Assembly (NCBI RefSeq): GCF_001639105.2
Contig: NZ_CP028903.1
Location: 331,683-395,682 of the forward strand
Origin: Azospirillum humicireducens
GTDB lineage: Bacteria > Pseudomonadota > Alphaproteobacteria > Azospirillales > Azospirillaceae
Length of the DNA stretch: 64,000 nt
Direction of reading: 5' to 3'
Part shown: positions 46,489-54,384 of the stretch, piece after piece
Numbering within the stretch: the first letter of the stretch is position 1
Layout of the letters: the number at the start of each line of letters is the position of its first letter
Notes under the pieces: model-generated
Told to the model about the DNA's origin: nothing
Seen by the model: the letters and a program-made list of their open reading frames with translations, nothing else
Databases searched by the model: none
Program-made: the position numbers and the translations under genes

Positions 46489-47343
46489 TCACCCGTTCAG
46501 CAGGGCATCGATGCGGTCGCGCAGGGCCTGGAGCCTTTCGCGATGCTCGCGCTGCAGGGATCGGGCGACGGTGTCGATGGCTGCCAGATCCTTGTCCATG
46601 CGGTTGATCGCCTTGCCCAGAACCCGCAACGGCTCGGCCGTCGAGGAGGCCGCCGGACGGGCCGCACGCACCGCGCCGACGGTCAAGCCGCCGGTGCGCG
46701 CCGTCTGCCAAAGCCGGCGCAGCTCGGCCTCGTCCTCGACGAAGGCAAGCTCGACCAGGGCCGAGCGGGAGACCGCATCCGGGTTGGCGCGATAGTCGGC
46801 CAGGATGTCGTCGGGCAGGCGCAGCACCTTCAGGCGCTTGGACACCTCGGCCTCCGAACAGCCGACGGCGGCGGCCACCTCCGCCTGGGTGTAGCCGTGC
46901 GCCTCGATCAGCTGCGACAGGCCGCGGGCGAGGTCGATGGCGTCCAGATCCACGCGCTGGACATTCTCGATCAGCGCGATCTCTTCCGGCCGCCCCTTGG
47001 TGATGATCGCGGCGATGGTGCCGCGTCCGAGCAGCCGGTGGGCGCGCAGCCGCCGCTCTCCGGCCACCAGACGGTAGCGGCCCTTCTCCGCCCCCTCCTG
47101 GACCAGGACCGGTTGCTGCAACCCGTGACGGTCGATGGAGTCCGCCAGCGAGCGCAATGACTCGTCGTCGAAGACCGTGCGCGGCTGGCCCGGATTGGTC
47201 TCGATGGCGGCCAGATCGACCTCGACCAGCCGGGGCAGCACGCCGCTCAGCCCGAACATGCGGTCGGTTTCGGCGGCGAAGCCGGCCTCCTTGGCCTGGA
47301 GCACGGTGGCGGCGGTCTGTCGGGTCAGCTTCTTAGGGGGCAT
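46489..47343 (-). CDS. parB: Chromosome/plasmid partition protein ParB
   Basis: A 284-residue ParB. The CTP-binding/Spo0J domain is residues ~35-125 (LVEVDLAAIETNPGQPRT, LQQPVLVQEG, YRLVAGERRLRAHRLLG with the GERR box, ALIENVQRVDLDAIDLA). The HTH is at ~135-165 (YTQAEVAAAVGCSEAEVSKRLKVLRLP). A coiled C-terminal tail gives dimerisation. It binds parS and works with ParA to segregate the replicon. The start (47343) has AGGAG 8 bases upstream and overlaps the end of parA by 11 bases. Confidence 0.95.
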   Translation of the reverse strand: MPPKKLTRQTAATVLQAKEAGFAAETDRMFGLSGVLPRLVEVDLAAIETNPGQPRTVFDDESLRSLADSIDRHGLQQPVLVQEGAEKGRYRLVAGERRLRAHRLLGRGTIAAIITKGRPEEIALIENVQRVDLDAIDLARGLSQLIEAHGYTQAEVAAAVGCSEAEVSKRLKVLRLPDDILADYRANPDAVSRSALVELAFVEDEAELRRLWQTARTGGLTVGAVRAARPAASSTAEPLRVLGKAINRMDKDLAAIDTVARSLQREHRERLQALRDRIDALLNG

Positions 47344-48355
47344 CGACGGTCTCCTGCAGGCGGCCCATGGCGGTCAGCAGCGCGGCGGCGATGGCGGCAT
47401 AGCTCTCCACGCCGGGGGCGCCGATGTCGGCGTCCAGCGTGATGACATTGGCGCCCGCCGCCTGGGCGTAGATGGTCGCGCGCGGCACCGCCGGAAAAAC
47501 GCGGCGGCTGTCGCCCCACAAACGCTGGATGTCGTCCAGAGACGACCGATCCTGGGTCTGGCGTGGATTGACCATGGTCGGCAGGATGCCCAACACCTCC
47601 AGCCGCGGGTTCAGCCGCCGCTGGATCTTGGCGACGGTGTCGAGGAAGGCGCTGACGCCGAGGATGGCATGCGGTTCCGCCTGGCAGGGCACCAGGACGT
47701 AATCGGCCGCAGTCAGCGCGTTGATCGTCACCGCGCCCAGATTGGGGGCGCAGTCGATGACGATCACGTCATAGCGCTCCCGCACGCCGTCCAGCATCTC
47801 GGCCAGCGCGGTCTGGGCATTGGTCAGGTTGCCCGGCAGTTCGGTGTCGGCACTCGCCAGCGCGATGCTGGACGGCACGACGTCCAGCCCGTCGACGCCG
47901 GTCGGACGGATCACAGCATCGAGCGGGGTCTTGCCCATCAGCGCGTGATAGAGGACCTTCCCGGCCTCGGTCAGCGCCACCACGTCGGCCTGCGGCACGC
48001 CGACATGGACGGTGGCGTTGCCCTGCGGGTCGGCATCGACCAGCAGAACGCGGTTGCCGGCCCGCGCCAGGATGAAGGCGAGGTTGATCGAGGTCGCCGT
48101 CTTCGCGGTGCCGCCCTTCTGCAGGCCGATGGCGACGGTGGTGCCCGGGCGGGGCAGGGGGCTTTCCGGCCGCTCCAGATCCAGCAGCAGCAGCCGGCCC
48201 AGCACGTCACGGGGCAGGGCCTCCTTGCCGGTTTCCCATTTGCTGAGCCGCTGCTTGTCATACTTGCGGCCGGTCAGTTCATTGACGAACGCCGCCATCT
48301 GCGTCTGGGTCAGGCCGCGCCGTTCCCGCAACGCCTTCAACTGTTCCCCTGTCAC
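47333..48355 (-). CDS. parA: Partition ATPase ParA with N-terminal HTH
   Basis: A 340-residue ParA. The GTG start at 48355 has AGGAGG 7 bases upstream. Residues 1-60 are an XRE-type HTH (LKALRERRGLTQTQMAAFVNEL, YDKQRLSKWETGKEALP), so this is a self-regulating type Ia-like ParA. The ATPase follows: deviant Walker A LQKGGTAKTATSIN (79-92), NRVLLVDADPQGNAT, VIVIDCAPNLGAVT. It moves ParB-bound DNA over the nucleoid and probably represses its own promoter. Confidence 0.95.
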   Translation of the reverse strand: MTGEQLKALRERRGLTQTQMAAFVNELTGRKYDKQRLSKWETGKEALPRDVLGRLLLLDLERPESPLPRPGTTVAIGLQKGGTAKTATSINLAFILARAGNRVLLVDADPQGNATVHVGVPQADVVALTEAGKVLYHALMGKTPLDAVIRPTGVDGLDVVPSSIALASADTELPGNLTNAQTALAEMLDGVRERYDVIVIDCAPNLGAVTINALTAADYVLVPCQAEPHAILGVSAFLDTVAKIQRRLNPRLEVLGILPTMVNPRQTQDRSSLDDIQRLWGDSRRVFPAVPRATIYAQAAGANVITLDADIGAPGVESYAAIAAALLTAMGRLQETVDAP

Positions 48356-48453
48356 GCCCCGTCCTCCTGCCCCGGCACCGGTTGCGGCGACCCTAGCAAG
48401 TCGTCGCCACTCCGGCAACGGGTGTCTACCGGATGGGTGGGGCCGGCAGGGGA

Positions 48454-49401
48454 TCAGACCGTCTCGTCGTATTCCACCTTCGGAGCATCGATCCAATTCT
48501 CCGGCTGGCCCTGGTCCTTCTTCCAGAACAGCACCGGCAGGTCGGCGTTCAGCACCCGGCCCAGCACGGCGCCGCGCGCCTTCATCGTCTCCTTGTACTC
48601 CGCCGTCTCGACGATGCGCACGCCATAGCCGGGGATGCGGTCGGCGGCCAGGACGGGCCCCAGCGCATTCTTGAACTTGCGCAGGTCGTTGTCGGAGCCG
48701 ACGCGCTTGCGCAGCGGCTCCAGCGCCATCCAGAAGGCATGGCCGCGGGCGAGGTGCGCGCGGGCGATCTCGTAGAGCCGCTTCTCCACCGGCTTCAGCG
48801 CGAAATACTGGTCGTCATAGCTCAGCAGATTGTGGCCGAGCGCCGCGCGCGTGACCCAGCCCGACAGGGTCAGCTTCAGGCCGCGCACCGCGCGCTCGCC
48901 GTCCTTCTTGCGCTGGTAGAGCAGCTTGTAGTCGGAAATCCACGAGAAGGCGCCGCTTTCGCCCTCGCCGCCGGTTTCCAGATTGGTCTTGATCTGCGTG
49001 CCCTGCAGCCGCTCCAGCGCCCCTTCGATCTTGTCGTAGGCGCTGCCGCCGGCGGTCTTGCCGACGATGCGCTGAAGGTCGCTGGTGGTGAAGTGCAGTT
49101 CGCCCAGCTTGGACGGACCCTTGCCGGAGTCCATCTTCTCGCGCAGCAGCGAGATGGCGTAGAGCAGCACCGCCTTGTCCCAGATCGTCGCGACGCCGAC
49201 ATTCTTCGGCGCCCGCACCTCGATCCGCACCTTGCCGTCGTCGTAGGTCGGCAGCGATTCCGCCTTGTCCTTCGACAGGCCGAACAGGCTGTAGACCATC
49301 ATGTGGCGGTCGTTCTGGACATCGCCGGTCAGCGGTGAATCGAGCCGCAGAGCCAATTGCAGCGGCCGGTCGAGCAGCTCGGCGTTGGTGGTCTGGGTCA
49401 T
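48454..49401 (-). CDS. repA: Replication initiator protein A (RepA/RPA family)
   Basis: A 315-residue plasmid-type initiator. Blocks HMMVYSLFGLSKDKAESLPTYDDGKVRIEV, ATIWDKAVLLYAISLLREKM, FTTSDLQRIVGK, AYDKIEGALERLQGTQIKTN and KPVEKRLYEIARAHL match the RPA family of alphaproteobacterial replicons (two winged-helix domains). It should bind the iterons just upstream of the gene. ATG at 49401 has GGAG 7 bases upstream. With parAB on the same strand it forms a rep-parA-parB module. Confidence 0.94.
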   Translation of the reverse strand: MTQTTNAELLDRPLQLALRLDSPLTGDVQNDRHMMVYSLFGLSKDKAESLPTYDDGKVRIEVRAPKNVGVATIWDKAVLLYAISLLREKMDSGKGPSKLGELHFTTSDLQRIVGKTAGGSAYDKIEGALERLQGTQIKTNLETGGEGESGAFSWISDYKLLYQRKKDGERAVRGLKLTLSGWVTRAALGHNLLSYDDQYFALKPVEKRLYEIARAHLARGHAFWMALEPLRKRVGSDNDLRKFKNALGPVLAADRIPGYGVRIVETAEYKETMKARGAVLGRVLNADLPVLFWKKDQGQPENWIDAPKVEYDETV

Positions 49402-49447
49402 GCGATCTCTCCGCGGGTGCTGTGCGGCGTGAAGTGGGTTGAAGCCA

Positions 49448-49456
49448 TAATCCACA
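49448..49456 (+). promoter_or_regulatory. DnaA-box-like site
   Basis: TAATCCACA, one mismatch from the DnaA box TTATNCACA, between repA and the first iteron. Single copy, so tentative. Confidence 0.35.
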
Positions 49457-49488
49457 AGCCCGTCTCCCTGTTCCACAGCTCCGGCTCA

Positions 49489-49662
49489 AACGTCGCCGTT
49501 CTGCCGAAAGATTCCCGCGAACGGCGCGATCTGCCGCGTCGAACGTCGCCGTTCTGCCAGTTCGGCGGATCGGGACCGGCAACAGGGCGTTGGGTGGCGG
49601 TCGGGGGTGCGATTGCCGTCATCCGCCCGGCCGATGGCGGGGGCAACGTCTGCGTTCTGCCG
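49489..49662 (+). repeat. Origin iterons, left block (three copies, forward)
   Basis: Three copies of AACGTCGCCGTTCTGCC: 49489-49505, 49542-49558, and a variant AACGTCTGCGTTCTGCC at 49645-49661. The first extends to CGAAAGATTC. They lie between repA and the AT-rich core and are the expected RepA binding sites. Confidence 0.8.
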
Positions 49663-49690
49663 TGCCGGGCAGTGTCGGAACGGCGGAGCC

Positions 49691-49737
49691 ATTTGATAAG
49701 TTATTGTTTTTGCTCAACTAACCACCTGATCTTCTGC
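49691..49737. other. AT-rich core of the replication origin (candidate unwinding element)
   Basis: A short AT-rich run (ATTTGATAAGTTATTGTTTT onward) in otherwise ~65-70% GC DNA, lying midway between the two inverted iteron blocks. Position and composition suit the DNA unwinding element of an iteron origin. Confidence 0.65.
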
Positions 49738-49777
49738 CCTGACTCAGGCCGAAATGCCCCCTGGGCGGCTCCTGACT

Positions 49778-50004
49778 GGCAGAACGACGACGTTCGGACG
49801 ATCCGCCGACGACCCGATTCCCGCCCGATTCTCCGCCGATTCCCGCCCGATGGCGGTGGGGTGGGGGAGAGGAAGGGCCCATTATTCGGCAGAACGGCGA
49901 CGTTCGCGGCCGGGATTCGCCGGACACGAAGCTCCGGCTCCGAAGAATCTTTCGGCACAACGGCGACGTTCCGACCCGAATCTTTCGGCACAACGGCGAC
50001 ACTC
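49778..50004 (-). repeat. Origin iterons, right block (four copies, inverted)
   Basis: Four copies of the same iteron on the opposite strand: GGCAGAACGACGACGTTCGG (49778-49797), GGCAGAACGGCGACGTTCG (49888-49906), and two closely spaced copies with the extended 5' part GAATCTTTCGGCACAACGG (49945-49970 and 49978-50004). The last two are 33 bases apart, three helical turns. The block mirrors the left one around the AT-rich core. Confidence 0.8.
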
Positions 50005-50060
50005 GCGGCGGAGCGGCCAACGGAGTAACGCCGCAAGTGATTGATTCCCGATGCAGAATC

Positions 50061-50466
50061 CAGCCGCCACCCTTTGGAACGTCGCCGATGCGCCATTTTC
50101 CGAAGACCGTGGACAGACACGCAACGGGACGTACACATTTCAAAAAACGGGCGGAAACCGCCCTCACGCCATCATCCTGCGCCCATGCCAGTTCCTGGCC
50201 GGCGCCACTGGATTCTGCATCTTGAAGGAGAGCAGCATGACGTAACGGAGGACCGACCTCCGCAAACACAAAAGGCCCGGATTGCTCCGGGCCCTTCGTG
50301 TCGGACGGAGGAGACCGAGGGAGACCCGGGCACCCCACATCTGGCGGTTTGGCGACTCCATGATGGCAGGGCAGGCCCATGATGCCAAGCGGATTCAACC
50401 CGAGTCCGTTAACGTCCTCCCTTTGTCTCCACCCGTCCACGGACCGACCGACTGACGGGTGTCTCA
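50061..50466. other. Non-coding right flank of the origin
   Basis: About 400 bases without a supported gene. It contains a GANTC at 50211, a minus-strand terminator at 50268-50296, and an inverted repeat CACCCGTC (50430-50437) / GACGGGTG (50454-50461) directly before the next gene, which could be its operator. Confidence 0.55.
50268..50296 (-). terminator. Minus-strand rho-independent terminator with no gene upstream
   Basis: Stem GGCCCGGA (50274-50281) / TCCGGGCC (50286-50293), loop TTGC. Read on the minus strand it is followed by TTTTGTGTTTG, a good terminator. No minus-strand ORF ends into it, so it may end a short RNA starting between 50300 and 50466. Confidence 0.55.
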
Positions 50467-51276
50467 ATGAAGCCATACATCGACATGTACAGGCGATGGA
50501 TTGCCGTGCCCGGCATCCAGGCCGCCGACATCGCGGTGTTGTCCGCGCTCTATGCCCATGCCGACCGTGACGGTGTCTGCACCGCCACGCAAGGGGAGCT
50601 GGCCGAGGAGCTCGGACAAAGCCGCGCCTGGTTCAATGCCGTGCTGAAGGGCCTGCAGGAGCCGTCGGCGGCGCTGGTTTGCGCCCAGCCGCGGCGTGGC
50701 CTGCGCGGTTTCGCCTATCGGCTGACGGGGATGGAGGGCGTCACCGCCGGCATGTCCTGTCAGCCGGCTGACAGCGGCGGCTCGCCGGCCGGCTTCTCCT
50801 ATGATTCCCAGAATCCTGAATCCTCCTCCTCCCAACCGGGCGGGGAAACGGTTCGGCAGGATGGGGCATTGCCCGCCGACTGGCAGCCCAGTGCCGCGGA
50901 TCTGGCCTGGGCTGCACAGGAACGGCCGGAGGTCGATGCCGGCCGGGTGACCGCGAAGTTCGTCGCCTGGTGCCGCAAGGCCCATGTCCGCAATGGCTAC
51001 CGCCCCCCGGATCCGGGGGCGGCCTGGCGGCGCTGGATCCTCCGGGAACTGGTGGCTCCGCCCGATGCAGCCCACGACCCCGCCGGTATGGCGCCTTCCG
51101 TCGAACCCTCCGCCTTCATTCCGTCCGCCGTCCGCAACCATCGCCGGGAGCCCCGCCATGATCGCCGTTCCGTCCTTCCCCGCAGCGGATCCGCGCCCGA
51201 CGCATCATCCAATGCAGGTGTCCGCAACCGCGAAACCCTCGCTGCCCTGCGCCTTCGCCTCGCTGGCCAGTCTTGA
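50467..51276 (+). CDS. HTH protein with DnaT-like C-terminal part, probable replication accessory
   Basis: A 269-residue protein. Residues 1-80 are a winged-helix domain (DIAVLSALYAHADRDGVCTATQGELAEELGQSRAWFNAVLKGL). After a Ser/Pro linker, residues ~133-195 (ALPADWQPSAADLAWAAQER, KFVAWCRKAHVRNG, AAWRRWILRELV) resemble the DnaT/primosomal DNA-binding domain. The gene lies next to the origin and is read away from repA. An inverted repeat with arms CACCCGTC sits just upstream. Assignment is by pattern; it overlaps the next gene by about 120 bases in another frame. Confidence 0.72.
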   Translation: MKPYIDMYRRWIAVPGIQAADIAVLSALYAHADRDGVCTATQGELAEELGQSRAWFNAVLKGLQEPSAALVCAQPRRGLRGFAYRLTGMEGVTAGMSCQPADSGGSPAGFSYDSQNPESSSSQPGGETVRQDGALPADWQPSAADLAWAAQERPEVDAGRVTAKFVAWCRKAHVRNGYRPPDPGAAWRRWILRELVAPPDAAHDPAGMAPSVEPSAFIPSAVRNHRREPRHDRRSVLPRSGSAPDASSNAGVRNRETLAALRLRLAGQS

Positions 51277-52258
51277 GGTCGCCGACCTGCGGTTCGAGAC
51301 GCAGGATCTGTCACCCGCGGAGATCGGTGCGCTGGCCGAGCGGGTGGAGCAGGCCATCGGCGCCCTGACGCCCCCGATCGGCATCGAGAATGTGCTGATC
51401 GGGCTGGAGAAGCTGGCCGACCGCTTCGCGCTGGAACTGCCGGATGCCGAGCTGCTGGAGGCCGACGTGCGGGCGATGGCGGAGTGGCCGGCCGACCGCT
51501 GGATGGCCGCCTTCGATGCGGTCTGGTCGAGCTTCCGCAGTGGCTGGAGCCGCTTTCCGACCCTGGGCGACTTCCGCGACGCGCTCTCCGCCCTGCCGGC
51601 GGCTGCGGAGAGCCGTGCCGCCGACGATCTGCGGCGTCTGGCCTCGCGCCTGCGCCAGGAACAGCAATTGCGCGCCCGCACCGAGGAGCAGCGCCGCCGT
51701 GCCCGTGCCCGCGACGCGGCCCTGGCCGAGCGGCAGCGGGACCTGGCGCTCGGCCGTCAGGAGGATGCGGGGGCGCGGCGGCTCACCGCTTGCGCGGATC
51801 CGGCGGCCGGTGGGGACAGCCGGATGGCGGACCGGCCGGTATCGGACCTGGGGGCGTCAGCCGGGGGAGATCCACTCCGGCTTCAGCCCCTCCTTCCAGG
51901 CGAAGCGGATCAGATGGTTGTCCACCACCGCCTTGACGCGGGCCAGCGCCTCGGCGTCCGCCGCTTCGGCCCGCAGGGACAGCACCCCGTCGGTCGCCGT
52001 CATCGCGCAGCGTCCCCAGGGGAATTGGGCGTCGCCGCTGGCGGCGTCGTAGCGCACCGCGATCTTGTGGGCGAAATGCTTGCAGAGCTGTTGCAGATAC
52101 CGGCTGGCAAGGGCCGTCGGAACGTTGGCCGTTTCGGTCAGCATGGATGCGCTCCCTCTGGTGATCGGTTCCGGCCCGCTCAGAACTTGACGGTGGAGGT
52201 GAGAGAGAAGGTCCGCCCCTCCGCGAGCGCCGGCTGCACGGTGGAGGTCTGGCCGTAG
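51158..52258 (+). CDS. Origin-linked protein of unknown function; 3' end uncertain
   Basis: Starts MIAVPSFPAADPR (SD GGGAG 7 bases upstream) inside the end of the previous gene. Residues ~40-170 are helical with VEQAIGALTPPIGIENVLIGLEKLADRF and MAEWPADRWMAAFDAVWSSFRSGWSRFPTLGDFRDAL, the look of a phage/plasmid replication loader; residues ~170-210 are a charged coiled coil (RLRQEQQLRARTEEQRRRARARDA). From ~51800 the frame runs codon-for-codon antisense to the DUF2218 gene with no stop until 52258, so the true end is probably nearer 51800-51860 through an indel, or the tail is random. Confidence 0.6.
   Translation: MIAVPSFPAADPRPTHHPMQVSATAKPSLPCAFASLASLEVADLRFETQDLSPAEIGALAERVEQAIGALTPPIGIENVLIGLEKLADRFALELPDAELLEADVRAMAEWPADRWMAAFDAVWSSFRSGWSRFPTLGDFRDALSALPAAAESRAADDLRRLASRLRQEQQLRARTEEQRRRARARDAALAERQRDLALGRQEDAGARRLTACADPAAGGDSRMADRPVSDLGASAGGDPLRLQPLLPGEADQMVVHHRLDAGQRLGVRRFGPQGQHPVGRRHRAASPGELGVAAGGVVAHRDLVGEMLAELLQIPAGKGRRNVGRFGQHGCAPSGDRFRPAQNLTVEVREKVRPSASAGCTVEVWP
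51857..52144 (-). CDS. DUF2218 family protein
   Basis: A 95-residue cytosolic protein: ANVPTALASRYLQQLCKHFAHKIAVRYD, GDAQFPWGRCAMTATDG and VVDNHLIRFAWKEGLKPEW are the DUF2218 pattern. Members are commonly beside siderophore receptors and iron-reductase genes, as here (36 bases downstream of a TonB-dependent receptor). GGGAG lies 9 bases before the ATG. Confidence 0.87.
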   Translation of the reverse strand: MLTETANVPTALASRYLQQLCKHFAHKIAVRYDAASGDAQFPWGRCAMTATDGVLSLRAEAADAEALARVKAVVDNHLIRFAWKEGLKPEWISPG

Positions 52259-54174
52259 CTGGACCGGCTGACATAGGCGGCATCGAAGATGTTGTTGGCC
52301 TCGGCCCGCAGGGTCCAGTTGGGCGCCGTCTCCAGCGGCTTCCATTCGGTGAAGAGGTTGACGACCTGATAGCCGTCGATGGAGCGGAAGCCGTTGGCCC
52401 GCAGCGCGTCGTCCTCGATCTTCAGCGCGATCTCCGCCGAGGCGCCCAGCGTCAGCCGCAGATCCTCGAAGCCGTAATGGCCGCGAAGGGCGAAGAGGTC
52501 GCCGACCGGAACCGCCGTGTTGTAGTCCGACGACAGCGCCATGCGGTTGCCGTACTTCACATCGGTGTGGGTGTATTTGGCGCTGATCCCGGCATTGCTC
52601 CAGTCGTAGCCGGCGGTCAGGTCGAAGCCCCGGCTGCGCAGATCCTCGCCGTTGACGCGGGTGTAGGTGGTGTAGTTCCAGGCGACCGGGTTCTCCATGT
52701 AGGTGAGGAAGGCCGCCGCCTCCAGCCGCAGGCCCTGGTGGGCATAGCGCAGGCCGGCGCGGGTGTTGTGGGCGGTCACCGGCTTCAGATCGCTGGAATA
52801 GCGGTAGTTGGCGGCATGGAACAGGGCGGCTTCCGCCATCTCCAGCCCGCCCCAATTGTAGCTGTAGCCGCCGAAGGCGGTGAGCCGGTCGGTCACGGCA
52901 TAGTCGGCCGACAGGTTGGGGCTGATGCCGGTGTTGTCGAAGGTCTTGGCGTCGACCGACCGGTAGCTCTGGTGGTCGATGCGGACGCCGGTGGACAGGC
53001 GCAGCCGCTCCACCGGGGCCAGACGCGCCTGCACGAAGCCGCCGACAGTGGTGATCCGCTCGTCCGCGTCGGTGGTGAAGTGGAAGCGGTCGATGTGGAT
53101 GTCGTCGCGGGACAGGTCGAAGCCGGCGGTCAGGGTGCCGGTCGGGATGGCGAAGCTGTTCTTCACCGTCAGGCCGATGGTGTCGACCTCGCTGTCGAAG
53201 GCGCCGTGCGCGGTGGTGCGGCGGTTCTCGTTCGGCCGCTCCAGCCGGTTGCGTGTATAGGTGAAGGTGACGCCGGGATTGAACCAGTCGGTCGGCTGCG
53301 TGGTCTCGTAGCTGACGACGGCGGTGGTGCGGGTCGCGGTGTTGCTGTTCATCAACGGCCCGGTCGGCCCGCCGACGATGCCGAGGTTGGAGCGCAGGCG
53401 GCGCACCGCGTCGTCGCGCACATGCTCGCCCGACACCGAGATGCGGTGGCCGCTGTCGGACTCGTAGGCCAGCTTGCCGAGGCCGCTGACCAGATCGGTG
53501 CCGGTGCCGGCCTCGGTCACGCCGTTGCCGTTCTCGTAGCTCTTGCCGCGCGACAGGGTGCCGATGCCCAGGATCTCGAAGCCGTGCTTGGCGGCATAGC
53601 CGGCGCCGGTGGTCCGCCAGGTCTTGGAGTTGGTGTCGTAACCGAGGATGGCGGTGGCGCCGACATCCTGCCCCGGCAGAAGCATGTCGGTTGCGTTCTT
53701 GGTCTTGAAGGCGACCGCGCCGCCGAGCGCGCCCGGACCGGCATCGGCGGGCGACACGCCGGGATCGACCTCGACCGACTTCAGGAAGGTCGGGTCGAGC
53801 GTCAGGTTGCCGTTGTGGTGCCAGATTCCGGCGCGCTGTGCCGCACCGTCGATGGTGACGTTCAGCTTGCTCTGGTCGATGCCGTGCAGATAGATCTTCT
53901 GCGCCGCGGTGCTGCTGCCGGGGACGGCGATGCTCGGCTCGTCCTGGAACAGGTCGCGCAGGGTCTGCGGCACCTCGCGGTCGATGGTCTTCTGGTCGAT
54001 GACGGTCGCCGCCTCCACCGGGCGGGGCGCCTCGCCCTCCACCGCGACGGAGGGGAGGGTGACGGCCTTCTCCTGGACTTTGTCCTGGGCCAGGGCGGGG
54101 ACCGCCTGCGCAAGAAGGGTCAGGGTGAGGAGGGCGGTGGTGCTGGTGATCCGGTGACGGAATCGGCTGGTCAT
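52180..54174 (-). CDS. TonB-dependent siderophore receptor
   Basis: A 664-residue outer-membrane receptor. Signal peptide (residues 1-29, ending VPALAQ), TonB-box-like VTLPSVAVEGE, plug domain (IDQKTIDREVPQTLRDLFQDEPSIAVPGSS; QKIYLHGIDQSKLNVTIDGAAQ), and a ~22-strand barrel ending SLTSTVKF with the terminal Phe needed for barrel assembly. The HGIDQ-type plug resembles haem/siderophore receptors. Start at 54174 chosen at the signal peptide. Divergent from an AraC-type regulator. Confidence 0.93.
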   Translation of the reverse strand: MTSRFRHRITSTTALLTLTLLAQAVPALAQDKVQEKAVTLPSVAVEGEAPRPVEAATVIDQKTIDREVPQTLRDLFQDEPSIAVPGSSTAAQKIYLHGIDQSKLNVTIDGAAQRAGIWHHNGNLTLDPTFLKSVEVDPGVSPADAGPGALGGAVAFKTKNATDMLLPGQDVGATAILGYDTNSKTWRTTGAGYAAKHGFEILGIGTLSRGKSYENGNGVTEAGTGTDLVSGLGKLAYESDSGHRISVSGEHVRDDAVRRLRSNLGIVGGPTGPLMNSNTATRTTAVVSYETTQPTDWFNPGVTFTYTRNRLERPNENRRTTAHGAFDSEVDTIGLTVKNSFAIPTGTLTAGFDLSRDDIHIDRFHFTTDADERITTVGGFVQARLAPVERLRLSTGVRIDHQSYRSVDAKTFDNTGISPNLSADYAVTDRLTAFGGYSYNWGGLEMAEAALFHAANYRYSSDLKPVTAHNTRAGLRYAHQGLRLEAAAFLTYMENPVAWNYTTYTRVNGEDLRSRGFDLTAGYDWSNAGISAKYTHTDVKYGNRMALSSDYNTAVPVGDLFALRGHYGFEDLRLTLGASAEIALKIEDDALRANGFRSIDGYQVVNLFTEWKPLETAPNWTLRAEANNIFDAAYVSRSSYGQTSTVQPALAEGRTFSLTSTVKF

Positions 54175-54249
54175 GGTCGGCGGTCCATCCTTTCGCGTCA
54201 CCCCCGGACCCATGCCCGCTGGACCGTTGGCCGGCGCTGTGGTATCCGA

Positions 54250-54267
54250 GAATGCGACGCATTCGCA
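54250..54267. promoter_or_regulatory. Overlapping palindromes, candidate Fur-type or AraC operator
   Basis: GAATGCG-A-CGCATTC (54250-54264), overlapping TGCGA-N5-TCGCA (54253-54267), 76 bases upstream of the receptor start and in the gap shared with the divergent AraC gene. Symmetry and place suit iron-dependent control; the exact regulator is not evident. Confidence 0.45.
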
Positions 54268-54384
54268 ACTTAAATCCAGCGTCATGGACGCTGTTCATGC
54301 TGGTATAGCCCGCACTGCGCCGACGATGCCTTTGCGTGCCGGTCAAACTCCTTTGCCGGTTCGCCAGATGACGGGGAGGGGCCG

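Larger units (their letters stand above)
49510..50060. promoter_or_regulatory. Cluster of ten GANTC (CcrM-type) methylation sites in the origin
   Basis: GANTC begins at 49510, 49741, 49816, 49827, 49838, 49914, 49945, 49978, 50043 and 50056; an eleventh is at 50211. At this base composition one per ~340 bases is expected. Three (49816, 49827, 49838) are exactly 11 bases apart in a CCGATTCYC repeat, followed by a degenerate fourth. GANTC is the CcrM site that couples replication to the alphaproteobacterial cell cycle. Confidence 0.75.
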
